Positions 39,728-48,405 are shown, counted from the first letter of the stretch. The stretch: DNA of 64,000 bases from Phytohabitans houttuyneae (GCF_011764425.1 NZ_BLPF01000004.1:1376001-1440000), one strand, 5' to 3'. The notes: generated from the letters alone by a model not told the origin. Numbers and translations: made by a program.

Positions 39728-41326
39728 TTAGCTGGACAGGACGCGGGTGTGCAGGTCGGTGACGACCTTGCGGGCGGACTCGAAGGCGCCTGCCTGCCAG
39801 GCGATGTAGTAGCTGAGGTGGTCTCCGGCGAAGTAGACGTTGCCGTCCGGCTCCAGCAGCCGTCCATAGTGGCCGCTCGTGCGGGAGGGCCACGAGACCC
39901 AGCCGCCCTCGCTGTACCGCGTGCGCCGCCACGCCACCGAGAACGCCGTCTCCAGCTCGGTGCGGTACTTCTCGCCGTGGATCTTCACGCCCTGCTCGAT
40001 CGCGCGGGCCTGGCGCTCGGCAGGCGTGAGCGCGCTGTACGCGTCCGCGTTGCCGCCGAAGTTGTAGTAGCCGACCACGATGCCCTTGGCGCCGTGGTAG
40101 CCGTACGACGGATACCAGATCGTCGAGAGGTCCAGGTTGGTGTTGGTGATGCCGGAGTAGATCTTGTCGTCCTCCTCCCACCACCGCCGGCCGTACTGAA
40201 GCCCGATCTTGCCGGTGCTCACCGGCTGCGCGTAGGCGAGCGCGTCCTTGACCGCCGGCGTGAGGTTGGACGGGATCTTCACGAGCACCTGCGGCGGGAT
40301 CGTGCAGACGCAGAAGTCCGCCGACGCGACGCTCAGCCGCCCGCCGGGTCCGGTGTAGACGACCTCCACCCCCGAGCCCTTGTCGGTGATCGAGCGCACC
40401 TCCGCCCCGTACGTGATGCGCTCGCCGCCGACCGCGTCCTCCAGCGCGTACGCGATGCGGTCCATGCCACCCACCGGCTGAAACATCAGCATGGCCTGGT
40501 CCCAGCCGAACTCGAACGAAAAGTACTGGCCCACCCCGCTGGCCAGCACGTCGGAGAGGGCGTACGGGGGCAGGTTGGGCGTGCCGGCCTCGGTGCCGGC
40601 GCCCGGGTCGACGAGGTAGCCGCGCCGCGTGCTGCCGGTGTACTTCCAGCCGTCCGCCCGCCCGCCGATCGACCCGAAGTTACGCAGGAACGCGAGCAGC
40701 CGTTCCTTGTCGTCGCTCGTGAGCTGGCCGTCCAGCGCGCCCTGGTCGGTGGCCTTGGCGAGCAGTTCCGAGACGTACCCGTAGACGTCGGCCTTCGCGG
40801 TGCGGTGGCGGATCGGGGTGGCGGACAGCGCGCCCACGCCCTCGTTGTAGTAGTAGCCGTCCGCGTTCTGGTTGCCGAACATCTCGATCGGCACACCCAG
40901 CTCGCGGCAGTAGTCGAGCGTGACCATGTGCTGGGCGATGCGGGCCGGCCCCGCGTTCAGGTACTGGCCCTTGGCGTAGCGGGCGCGCTGGGTGTGGCCG
41001 TCGAGGTCGGTTTCGACGGTGCCTCCGCGCACCGTCCAGTTCCGGCCGCCGGGCCGCTTGCGCGCCTCCAGGATGCGTACCTTGTAGCCGGCCTTGCGCA
41101 GCTCGTACGCCGTGGCCAGGCCGGCGATGCCGGCGCCGAGGATCAGGACCGACCGGTGCGCGCGGCCCGTGAGCGTGAAGTCGGACTCGCGTGGCGCGCG
41201 GAAGGGCGGCGACGCGTGCGCGGGCGCCAGGCCGAGCGCGCCCATCGTGCTGTAGAGGACACCCGCTCCGCCGGTCACTCCGACGGCTTGGAGAAACTGT
41301 CTGCGGGTCTGTGGAATGGCCACCAT
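39728..41326 (-). CDS. Tat-exported flavin monoamine oxidase / L-amino-acid oxidase
   Basis: A 532-residue FAD-dependent amine oxidase that turns amines or amino acids into imines and hydrogen peroxide. TRRQFLQAVG at residue 7 is a canonical twin-arginine signal, with cleavage near AHASPP. RSVLILGAGIAGLATAYELR with LEARKRPGGRNWTVRGG binds FAD. The C-terminal FAD motif is GNVYFAGDHLSYYIAWQAGAFESA. GAGGAGAC precedes ATG 41326. The RidA gene follows 10 bases later and is co-transcribed, which fits imine removal. The substrate is unknown; the size and GGMDRIAYALEDAVGGE segment are like L-amino-acid oxidases. Confidence 0.9.
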   Translation of the reverse strand: MVAIPQTRRQFLQAVGVTGGAGVLYSTMGALGLAPAHASPPFRAPRESDFTLTGRAHRSVLILGAGIAGLATAYELRKAGYKVRILEARKRPGGRNWTVRGGTVETDLDGHTQRARYAKGQYLNAGPARIAQHMVTLDYCRELGVPIEMFGNQNADGYYYNEGVGALSATPIRHRTAKADVYGYVSELLAKATDQGALDGQLTSDDKERLLAFLRNFGSIGGRADGWKYTGSTRRGYLVDPGAGTEAGTPNLPPYALSDVLASGVGQYFSFEFGWDQAMLMFQPVGGMDRIAYALEDAVGGERITYGAEVRSITDKGSGVEVVYTGPGGRLSVASADFCVCTIPPQVLVKIPSNLTPAVKDALAYAQPVSTGKIGLQYGRRWWEEDDKIYSGITNTNLDLSTIWYPSYGYHGAKGIVVGYYNFGGNADAYSALTPAERQARAIEQGVKIHGEKYRTELETAFSVAWRRTRYSEGGWVSWPSRTSGHYGRLLEPDGNVYFAGDHLSYYIAWQAGAFESARKVVTDLHTRVLSS

Positions 41327-41467
41327 GTCTCCTCTCGATCGGAGGCCCATCGACGGGCCTCATGATCAACGAGGAAACATTCGCAACGATCTGTTTCAAG
41401 AGCGTTAGTACGTCGTAACGACTGCCTGCCTTGTCCGGTCCTGTCGTGGCAGGACCGGACCTTGTCG

Positions 41468-41733
41468 TTACCTGCGTTGTGGCGCGCGGTCCAGGAGTGG
41501 GTCGACGTCCGCACGGGGAAGCATGTACGGAGCGGTCAACGTGTCCACCCCGGTGCCACGGGCGCTGTTTGGCCGGTAGGTCACCGTGGCGGCTCTGGGG
41601 AGACCGTCTCGACGACGCCGGCTCGCCACGTGCCACCGCGGTAGACCCACACACGGTCCGCAGGACTGTAACTGTCCGTAGGGGCCACGGCTTTCGGATC
41701 GCGCTTGGTTGGATCGATGGTTGGGGCGGGCAT
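41468..41733 (-). pseudogene. small SH3/Tudor-like actinobacterial protein with one apparent frameshift
   Basis: ATG 41733 begins MPAPTIDPTKRDP, then DRVWVYRGGTWRAGVVETVSP, before an early TGA near 41590. In the next frame the sequence continues ATVTYRPNSARGTGVDTLTA then APYMLPRADVDPLLDRAP to a TAA at 41468. One added C in the run read from 41597-41600 fuses both into about 89 residues. Proteins with this VWVYR...GTGVDT pattern are, as I recall, common conserved hypotheticals in Micromonosporaceae. GGGAG precedes the start. The function is unknown. The rest of 41327-41974 shows no other coding sequence. Confidence 0.65.
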
Positions 41734-41974
41734 GATCTACTCCCAGCAGGTGGTTTTGGCTTCGTGATGGCGATTGGGACAGAGGGGTGTGCCCCGCGAA
41801 CCGGTGGCGGCCCGCGCTTCCGTCACAAAACGTGAACGACCTTGCACTAGTAGCACAGAGTTATCATGCCTATTGGCCCTTGCAGACGCAAGGGCCGATG
41901 CACGTGCAGATGATCTGATCGAACCCTGGTGGCCGGGCCCCAAGCCCGTACCCAGGCCGATGAGAAAGACGTCG

Positions 41975-42214
41975 ATGAGCCAGATTGTCAACGGCACACC
42001 TGCCGGCCAACTGCCGACTGTCGTGTGGCGCAAGAGCGGCCGCAGCAACCCCAGTGGAAACTGCGTTGAGGTGGCCGAGCTCCCCGGCGGGGCCGGGATC
42101 GCGATCCGCAACTCGCGCGATCCGGAGGGGCCCGCGTTGATCTACACCATGGAGGAGGTCGCCGCGTTCATCCTCGGCGCGAGAGATGGGGACTTCGACC
42201 ACCTCCTGACCTGA
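41975..42214 (+). CDS. DUF397-domain protein
   Basis: A 79-residue protein dominated by the DUF397 domain: VVWRKSGRSNPSGNCVEVAE and IAIRNSRDPEGPALIYT, then EEVAAFILGARDGDFDHLL. DUF397 proteins are partners of XRE regulators carrying DUF5753 in many streptomycetes (the WhiJ-type pairs) and may act as small antagonists. ATG 41975 is preferred to ATG 41960 because GAGAAAG is well placed. The XRE gene follows 155 bases later on the same strand. Confidence 0.88.
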   Translation: MSQIVNGTPAGQLPTVVWRKSGRSNPSGNCVEVAELPGGAGIAIRNSRDPEGPALIYTMEEVAAFILGARDGDFDHLLT

Positions 42215-42369
42215 GGGGAGTCGGGTGGTCCACTGACCGTAGGGGGTGGCCGCGGCCACGGCCAGCCCCTTGGGCAAGACTCGCCAATGATGAACGAAAC
42301 GGGGATCCTCGTCGCCAGACGGTCATGGCATGCTTACCCCCGGCAGCGAGTGAGTCGCGGGAGGGCAGC

Positions 42370-43254
42370 GTGACGACAGGGCCGGAGGCCGGGGCCGGCG
42401 GGCCGACCGTGCTGCGGATCCTGCTCGGTTCACAGCTGCGGAAGCTCCGCGAGGCCAACGGCGTGACCCGCGAAGCCGCCGGGTGGGAGATCCGGGCATC
42501 CGAGTCCAAGATCAGCCGGATGGAGCTCGGCCGGGTCGGGTTCAAGGAGCGGGACGTGGCCGACCTCCTCACGCTTTACGGCGTAAACGACAAGACCGAG
42601 CGCGATGCCCTTCTGGCCCTCGCACGCCAGGCAAACGCGCAGGGTTGGTGGCAGCGCTTCAGCGACGTGCTGCCCAACTGGTTCCAGGCCTACCTCGGGC
42701 TGGAGTCCAGCGCCGCGATGATCCGGACCTACGAGGTGCAGTTCGTGCCCGGCCTGCTGCAGAGCCGCGAGTACGCGAGGGCCGTCGTGATGATCGGCCA
42801 CGGCGCCGCCGGCCTCGACGAGATCGACCGCCGCGTCGACGTGCGCATGGCCCGCCAGCAGCTGCTCACCCGCCCCGGCGCGCCCCACCTGTGGGCCGTG
42901 CTGGACGAGGCCGTGCTACGCCGCCCGATCGGCGGCCGCACCGTCATGCGCACCCAGATCTCCGCGCTGATCGACGCCACCAAGCTGTCCAACGTGACCA
43001 TCCAGGTGGTCCCCTTCAGCGCCGGCGGCCACGCGGCGGCCGGCGGCGCCTTCTCGATCCTGCGCTTCCCCGACGCCGAGCTGCCCGACGTGGTCTACAT
43101 GGAGCAGCTCACCAGCTCGCTCTACCTGGACAAGCGCGACGACGTCGACCAGTACGCGGCGGCCATGGAGCGCCTCTGCGTCGAGGCCGAGCCGCCTGAC
43201 CGCAGCATCGCGCTGCTCGAGCGCATCCTCCACGAGTACGACCGCGACGTGTAG
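42370..43254 (+). CDS. XRE-family regulator with DUF5753 domain (WhiJ-like)
   Basis: A 294-residue regulator. The helix-turn-helix spans LRKLREANGVTREAAGWEIRASESKISRME, shown as LREANGVTREAAGWEIRASE. DUF5753 follows from about residue 95 (QRFSDVLPNWFQAYLGLESS, FVPGLLQSREYARAV, DQYAAAMERL). Such proteins control sporulation or secondary metabolism with their DUF397 partner, which is the gene just upstream. GGAGGG precedes GTG 42370. The 60-bp 3' element starts 18 bases after its stop. Confidence 0.93.
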   Translation: MTTGPEAGAGGPTVLRILLGSQLRKLREANGVTREAAGWEIRASESKISRMELGRVGFKERDVADLLTLYGVNDKTERDALLALARQANAQGWWQRFSDVLPNWFQAYLGLESSAAMIRTYEVQFVPGLLQSREYARAVVMIGHGAAGLDEIDRRVDVRMARQQLLTRPGAPHLWAVLDEAVLRRPIGGRTVMRTQISALIDATKLSNVTIQVVPFSAGGHAAAGGAFSILRFPDAELPDVVYMEQLTSSLYLDKRDDVDQYAAAMERLCVEAEPPDRSIALLERILHEYDRDV

Positions 43255-43272
43255 CCCATCCCTCTTAGATGT

Positions 43273-43332
43273 GAGCTACCGCGACGTCCGCGGTGGTCCG
43301 GACCGTTGCTCCCGCGGCCTCACCCTCCGCGG
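43273..43332 (+). repeat. 60-bp 3' element, copy B (family 1)
   Basis: Reads GAGCTACCGCGACG to CTCACCCTCCGCGG on the plus strand, in the same sense as the XRE gene 18 bases before it. It matches copy A (8081-8140, minus) at 57 of 60 positions. It marks the left edge of an 864-base non-coding stretch; copy C in opposite orientation marks the right edge. Confidence 0.8.
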
Positions 43333-43781
43333 TCGCCCAGCTCACCCCAAAAGCTTTGATAGCGCGGCTCGCCGCGCAATCCGCAGATCGTGGTACGGAT
43401 CCGCCTCCACAGGGGCAAATGCCTACCACGCTCACCGCAGCCCCACCCAACGCCGAATGGTCACCCACGGTGACGAATCCCGGCGACTGCGAAGGCTCGG
43501 CGAACGACCCGCCTCGCCGGCGTTCGTGTGCCGAGCGGGCGCGGCATGCCCAACCCGACCGGGCACCGTGCCCGCGCCTGGGCAAGCTGCGCAGGGATCC
43601 TTGATCATTCGGCCGAGGCCGGAGCCCAGGGTGCTCTCGGGGCCGCATGATTACCCGACCTCGGCGGCGAGTGTGCAGCACTGTGGACGGACGCCTATGG
43701 GCACCCCTGTGGTTGCCGGCGAGCTCCGGCACTCGCCGCCAACCGGTCGCCGCCGCTGCGCCCGCGCTGCGAGCCGGACCC

Positions 43782-44030
43782 GTGCGGGTGCTGAGCGGAC
43801 CGGGTGGCCGAGGCCCCGCGCTAGGAGCCCGACACCGTGGCGAGCTGAGTGGTCCCGGGGCCGCGCGGAGCCCGAGCGCGTGCGCGAGTTGAGTGGCCGG
43901 GTGGCCGGGCCTGCGCTACGAGCGGGGCCGTGCGCGAGCCGAGCAGGCCGGGGCTGCGCGGCGAGATCGACCGCGGGCGCGAGCCGAGCGGCCGGGTGGC
44001 CGGGGCCGCGAGACGGGCCCGGCCCCGGTC
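43782..44030 (+). repeat. five degenerate tandem repeats of about 43-55 bp
   Basis: Units start near 43782, 43837, 43880, 43930 and 43975. Each has a form close to GTGCGCGAGCCGAG, then a GGCCGGGTGGCCGGGG-like block. They lie in the non-coding stretch 43333-44057 between convergent genes. The rest of that stretch shows no convincing gene; open frames there have unrelated, low-complexity translations. Confidence 0.6.
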
Positions 44031-44057
44031 CTGGCCGCGGCGGGGTGAGCTCGCGCA

Positions 44058-44117
44058 CCGCGGAGGGTGAGGCTGCGGGAGCAACGGTCCGGACCACGAC
44101 GGGCATCGCGGCAGCTC
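44058..44117 (-). repeat. 60-bp 3' element, copy C (family 1)
   Basis: 57 of 60 positions match copy A. On the minus strand it starts 1 base after the stop of the GH39-type gene, so it is again in the orientation of the gene before it. Confidence 0.8.
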
Positions 44118-44118
44118 T

Positions 44119-45942
44119 CTAAATGGGCACAAGTTCGACGCAGGAGATCGACGGCATCGGCAGGTCGAAGGCGACGGCGGCCGTGCGGTCCTTGACCTTC
44201 AGCACGCGCGACGGCTCGGCCGTCTCCACGCGGTCGGCCTCGCGGAGGGCGGCCCACTGCCGCTCGTCCGGCCAGTCGCGGCCCTCGCTGATCGTGCGCC
44301 ACAGGGCCGCGATGTTCGAGTGGCGGGCGTCGACCCGCCAGTGCGTCATCCGGTACGCGGCCGCTGGCAGGCCGGTCACGTCGATCGTGACGGCCCGGTC
44401 AAGCTCCGGATCGCCGTCGGCCTTGGTGTGGTCGAGGGTCGCGTTCCAGAGCAGCACCGTGACCACGCCGTCGCCCGACCTTGCCGCCCACGCCTCCACC
44501 AGGCCACCCGCGCCGTCGCCGGAGAGGGCGACCGGCAGCTCCGTGTCGCCGAGGCGCTGGGCTAGCGCGAGCGCCCAGTACTTCGGCTTGGCCAGGTTGC
44601 CGACCGTGAGCAGCCCGAACCCGCCGTGTGTCAGCCGCGGCGGCCGGCCCAGCTCCTCGAAGTGGTCGGAGGCTACCCACGGGGCGAGCGCGTCCACCCG
44701 CCCGGCCGCCGAGCGCATGCCGCGGAGGAGGAAGGTCGCCGCGAAGACGGTGTCGTTCACCTCGCTGCCGTGCGTGGCGGTCACGCCCCACTCCGTCCAC
44801 AGTAGAGGGCGGTCGCCGGCGAGCGGGCGGAGGTCTAGCGGCGGGCTGCCGTACGTGTGGGTGGAGACGAAGTCGACCGGCGACTCGCGGGCCAGCTGGT
44901 CCTCGATCCACCCGACCGCGGCCGAGGCCGGGCCGCCCACGTGCAGCCCCGGGTCGACGGCCTTCACGGCGCGGGCGCTCTCGTCGTACAGCCGCCAGAA
45001 CTCGGCCGGCGTGCCGGACCAGAAGACCGACAGGTTGGCCTCGTTCCACACCTCGAACCACCAGTTGTCGCGCACCTCGTCCAAGCCGTACCGCTCGACG
45101 AGATGGGCGGTCAGCTCACGCACCAGCCACGACCACTGGTCCCAGTCGCGCGGTGGCGAGATGATCGCCTGGTACGCGAAGACGGTCCGCGACGGGTCGC
45201 TGGCCAGGTCGCGCGGCATGAACGACAGCTCGACCACCGGCCGCATGCCCAGCTCCAGTACGGCGTCGTAGACCCGGTCCACGCCGCTGAAGTCCAGCCG
45301 CGGCCGCCCGTCGACGAGCCGGTACACGCCGAGGTCGTCGCAGAGGATGGCGTGAGCGCGTACCTGCTGGACGCCCAACTCGTCGCGGACCCGGCGCAGC
45401 GCCTCGCGCAGCTCCGCGCCGATCGGCCGGCCGCCGCTCGTGTCCGCGCAGAGCAGGTGGCTCAGGTGCTCCGAGCCGACCATCGCCCGCCACGGCCGGT
45501 GCAGCGGCCCGGCGTCCCCGTCGGCGGTCACCTCGACCCGCACCGCCGCGTCCCCGCCGGTGTGCGCGGCAGCGGAGGCGGGCACGCTGAGCGGACCCAT
45601 CGAGGTCACCGTGCCGAGCGGCGCGACCGCGTACCAGTACTCGCGGAACGGCTCGCCGGTGGTGTCCGCGTACGGGCCGTGCGGCACCGCGAGCACGTCA
45701 CCGCCGCCGTGGTCCACCGGCTCGTACGGGCCGGTTGAGGCGGTGGCGCGGTGCACCGCGTACCCGATCGCGCCCGGCACCGGCTCCCATGCGAGCGTCA
45801 CGTGGCCGCGCCCACCGGTGGCGACGAGCCCCGCCGGCGCGGGCAGGTCCGCCGGCACGATCTCGCCCGGTGCCCGGTCCTGCGCGCCACCCGCCCCCAT
45901 CAGCTGCGCCCACCGCTCCCGGGCGACATCTTCGACCGTCAT
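44119..45942 (-). CDS. GH39-type glycoside hydrolase (beta-xylosidase-like) with N-terminal fibronectin III domain
   Basis: A 607-residue retaining glycosidase of clan GH-A. After a short start, a fibronectin-III-like domain (LPAPAGLVATGGRGHVTLAW to PLGTVTS, about residues 33-115) leads into the barrel. VWNEANLSVFW carries the acid/base Glu (after the conserved Asn), and LLWTEWGVTATHG carries the nucleophile Glu. No signal peptide, so it acts in the cytoplasm on imported oligosaccharides. It is the last gene of the LacI-ABC operon but separated by a 121-base spacer with a nested hairpin. AGGAGG precedes ATG 45942. Xylosidase activity is the family default; the GH144-like partner would suggest glucosides instead. 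Confidence 0.85.
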   Translation of the reverse strand: MTVEDVARERWAQLMGAGGAQDRAPGEIVPADLPAPAGLVATGGRGHVTLAWEPVPGAIGYAVHRATASTGPYEPVDHGGGDVLAVPHGPYADTTGEPFREYWYAVAPLGTVTSMGPLSVPASAAAHTGGDAAVRVEVTADGDAGPLHRPWRAMVGSEHLSHLLCADTSGGRPIGAELREALRRVRDELGVQQVRAHAILCDDLGVYRLVDGRPRLDFSGVDRVYDAVLELGMRPVVELSFMPRDLASDPSRTVFAYQAIISPPRDWDQWSWLVRELTAHLVERYGLDEVRDNWWFEVWNEANLSVFWSGTPAEFWRLYDESARAVKAVDPGLHVGGPASAAVGWIEDQLARESPVDFVSTHTYGSPPLDLRPLAGDRPLLWTEWGVTATHGSEVNDTVFAATFLLRGMRSAAGRVDALAPWVASDHFEELGRPPRLTHGGFGLLTVGNLAKPKYWALALAQRLGDTELPVALSGDGAGGLVEAWAARSGDGVVTVLLWNATLDHTKADGDPELDRAVTIDVTGLPAAAYRMTHWRVDARHSNIAALWRTISEGRDWPDERQWAALREADRVETAEPSRVLKVKDRTAAVAFDLPMPSISCVELVPI

Positions 45943-45978
45943 GCTGCCTCCTGGTTCGCTCGCTCGTGCGGCGCTGAA

Positions 45979-46047
45979 GGCGGCGTCTTCCTCCGCCGGC
46001 CCGAAACCCCGACTTCGTCGGCGGGCCGGCTCCGTCCAGACGCCGCC
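45979..46047 (-). terminator. nested double hairpin inside the saccharide operon
   Basis: Outer arms 45979-45988 and 46038-46047 are perfectly complementary over 10 bp (GGCGGCGTCT). Inner arms 45995-46003 and 46022-46030 over 9 bp (GCCGGCCCG). It lies between the COG5368-type gene and GH39, where it could reduce read-through or protect the upstream mRNA's 3' end. Confidence 0.6.
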
Positions 46048-46063
46048 GCGCCAACTCGCTCGC

Positions 46064-47569
46064 TCACTGGGGCCTCACGTTGAAGGTTTCCATGGCCATC
46101 AGCGGGCGCAGCGCGCGCTCGATCTGCGGCGTCACGAACGCGCGGTGGATCGAGCCGTTCCCCAGCTCGTTGCCGATCGCGCCGAGGATCATCGCCTGGT
46201 CGAGCGCCAGGTACCGCTTCGCGACCGTGCCGCTGCGCACCGCGACCGCGTCGTAGAAGCCGCCCGGGCCGTACGCGCCGAGGTTGGCCCGCATCTTCGC
46301 CAGGTTGTCGAGCACCGCGCGCTTGGCGTACGGCAGCGCGAGGAACGCCGCGTGCGGGGTCACCACGCCGTCACCGTAGGTCGGTGCCGGTCCGGCGGGG
46401 CGGCAGTCGCCGAAGCCGCCGTCGTAGTTGGACGACTCCACGTCGGACGGGTAGCCGCCAGGGTCCATGCCCATCGCGTCAACGCCCCACACCCGGTAGC
46501 CGCCGAACGGGTCGGAGGCGGGGGAGAAGCCCCAGTAGCCGTACTTCGCGTCGCGCAGGCCGTGCTCGATCTGCCCCGCCACGGTGGCCGGGTGGTTGCG
46601 ACCCCAGCTGCGCGGCCCCCACTTCGCCTCGGGCACGAACAGGTCCGGCATCAGGGCCTCGAACATGTCCCCGCCCCAGCTCGGCACGAACTGGATGCCC
46701 CGGTACGTGTACGAGCCCTCGAAGACCGGAACGCCGAGGTGCGTGGTCTGGAAGCCGGTGGGCTGCTGCTCCAGCCAGTCCCAGTCGCACGTGGCCGGGA
46801 ACGTGCGCTGCGTGGCGAAGTAGTGCGCGGGCGGGATCTGCCCGAACGCGATGCCGAGGTAGCTGGCGATCCGCGGCTCGGTCACCGCGATGTCGTAGTG
46901 GTTGCACGTGTACCAGACGTCGGGCCCCCGGTCGCGGTAGTTGCCGACCACTGAACATTCGGTCGGCGGGGTGTCCCAGAAGCCGCCGCGGATGAGCCCC
47001 GCCGGGAAGTCCTCGCCGCGCGCGTCCGGGTTGTAGTAGAAGCCGAAGTCCATCGGCGCGAGCAGGCGGCCGGCGAGCGCCCGGTGCTCGGGAAAGGCGT
47101 TGCGCGCCACCACGAGCGCCGCCGCCAGCCAGCCGTTGTCCACGCTGGACAGAAATGGCGTGCGCGGGGTGCCGTCCTCCGGCCACGTGGTGATGACCGT
47201 GCCGGTGCGCGGGTCGTACCAGTTGTAGAACATGCCGGAGTCGTCGTGCCGGTCCAGCCGCGACAGCCCGCGCAGCGCGGCGCCGACCACGGTGGAGGCC
47301 TCCCGGCGCGAGATCACGCCGACGTCCCGGGCGGCGACGGCCGACCACATCAGGCCACCGATGTTCGTCGGCGACGTGTACGCCGAGCGGCTTCCCGGAG
47401 CCAGGTCGCCGCCGATGTTGTCGGCCGGCAGGCCGGTGGCCGGTTCCACCATGGCGACCATCGAGCGCCAGGTGTCCTTCGCATAGGTGTGCAACACGTT
47501 CGGTGCGGCGGCCGCGGGAGCGGCGGGTAGGAGGAGAAGAGCCAGGACAACGGCGAGAAGTCGTCGCAT
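46064..47569 (-). CDS. secreted glycoside hydrolase, COG5368/glycoamylase-like (GH144-type)
   Basis: A 501-residue exported enzyme: signal peptide MRRLLAVVLALLLLPAAPAA with cleavage near AAAAP. The (alpha/alpha)6 barrel of COG5368 is recognisable: FLSSVDNGWLAAALVVAR, MDFGFYYNPDARGED, WGGDMFEALMPDLFVPE and YGDGVVTPHAAFLALPYA. In the GH144 family such proteins cut beta-1,2-glucan; others of this fold remain uncharacterised. It would supply oligosaccharides for the downstream-encoded transporter. It starts 8 bases after the permease stop (ATG 47569), so it belongs to the ABC operon. Confidence 0.83.
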   Translation of the reverse strand: MRRLLAVVLALLLLPAAPAAAAPNVLHTYAKDTWRSMVAMVEPATGLPADNIGGDLAPGSRSAYTSPTNIGGLMWSAVAARDVGVISRREASTVVGAALRGLSRLDRHDDSGMFYNWYDPRTGTVITTWPEDGTPRTPFLSSVDNGWLAAALVVARNAFPEHRALAGRLLAPMDFGFYYNPDARGEDFPAGLIRGGFWDTPPTECSVVGNYRDRGPDVWYTCNHYDIAVTEPRIASYLGIAFGQIPPAHYFATQRTFPATCDWDWLEQQPTGFQTTHLGVPVFEGSYTYRGIQFVPSWGGDMFEALMPDLFVPEAKWGPRSWGRNHPATVAGQIEHGLRDAKYGYWGFSPASDPFGGYRVWGVDAMGMDPGGYPSDVESSNYDGGFGDCRPAGPAPTYGDGVVTPHAAFLALPYAKRAVLDNLAKMRANLGAYGPGGFYDAVAVRSGTVAKRYLALDQAMILGAIGNELGNGSIHRAFVTPQIERALRPLMAMETFNVRPQ

Positions 47570-47577
47570 GGAAAGCC

Positions 47578-48405
47578 TCACTTGAGTCCGGTCGTCGCGA
47601 TGCCCCGCAGGAAGTGCCGCTGGAGCAGGACGAACACGATGACCACGGGCAGCAGGACGGCGACCGCACCGGCGAGCACGAGCCCGAAGTCGATGCGGTT
47701 CTGGCCCACGCTGTAGAGCGCGAGCGCGACGGGGAGCGTGTACTTGTCCTCGGTGGTGGCCACGACAAGCGGCCACAGGAAGTTGTTCCAGGAGGCGAGG
47801 AACGTGAGGATCGTGAGCGTGGCCAGCGCCGGGCCGCACAGTGGCAGCACGATCCGCGCGAAGATGCGCAGCTCGCCGGCACCGTCCACTCTGGCCGCCT
47901 CGATCAGCTCGTCCGGAATGGACAGCAGGTACTGCCGCATCAGGAAGACGCCGAACGGGGTGGCCAGGAAGGGCAGGATCAGGCCGCCGTACGAGTTGAC
48001 CAGCCCGAGGTTGCTGACCATCACGAACTGCGGCACGAACGTCACCATGCTCGGCACCATCAGCGTGCCGAGCACGACGACGAAGAGCGCCCGCTTGCCG
48101 GGGAAGCGCAGCTTGGCCAGCGCGTAACCGAGCAGCGAGCAGAAGACGAGGTTGCCGAGGGTGGTCAGCACCGCGACGATCGCCGAGTTGGCGAACGCCT
48201 GCGGAAAGTCCAGCCTGGACAGCAGCTCGCGGTAGTTGTCGAGGGTGAAGACCTCCGGCCACCAGGTGGCCGGGATGCGGCGGATCTCCGACTCCGGCTT
48301 CACCGACGACAGCGCCGCCCACAGGAACGGGCCGACGACCACCAGGATCCCCGCGCCGAGGATTGTGTACAGCGCGGCGCGCGCGACCAGATCTTTGCGT
48401 CGCAT
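47578..48405 (-). CDS. carbohydrate ABC transporter permease (MalG-type)
   Basis: A 275-residue inner-membrane permease with six predicted helices. The binding-protein-dependent transport signature that contacts the ATPase is ELIEAARVDGAGELRIFARI (EAA motif). SSVKPESEIRRIPATWWP near the N terminus is typical of MalG-type subunits. No ATPase gene is in the operon, so a shared MsiK-type ATPase elsewhere is expected, as in streptomycetes. It starts 1 base after the MalF-type gene. Confidence 0.93.
   Translation of the reverse strand: MRRKDLVARAALYTILGAGILVVVGPFLWAALSSVKPESEIRRIPATWWPEVFTLDNYRELLSRLDFPQAFANSAIVAVLTTLGNLVFCSLLGYALAKLRFPGKRALFVVVLGTLMVPSMVTFVPQFVMVSNLGLVNSYGGLILPFLATPFGVFLMRQYLLSIPDELIEAARVDGAGELRIFARIVLPLCGPALATLTILTFLASWNNFLWPLVVATTEDKYTLPVALALYSVGQNRIDFGLVLAGAVAVLLPVVIVFVLLQRHFLRGIATTGLK

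Noticed and set aside
34644-41326. complete natural-product gene cluster
   Set aside because: A monooxygenase, methyltransferase and glycosyltransferase are present, but no polyketide synthase, peptide synthetase, terpene cyclase or other scaffold-forming gene is visible.
41431-41835. 134-codon rightward open frame
   Set aside because: It is the antisense of the small SH3-like gene and has no domain-like sequence or ribosome site.
43782-44030. CRISPR array
   Set aside because: Unit lengths vary (43-55), repeats are degenerate with no constant repeat/variable spacer pattern, and no cas genes are present.
43271-44122. 283-codon rightward open frame in the repeat-rich spacer
   Set aside because: Its translation is low-complexity Arg/Ala/Gly from repeats and it spans both 60-bp elements; no sign of selection as protein.
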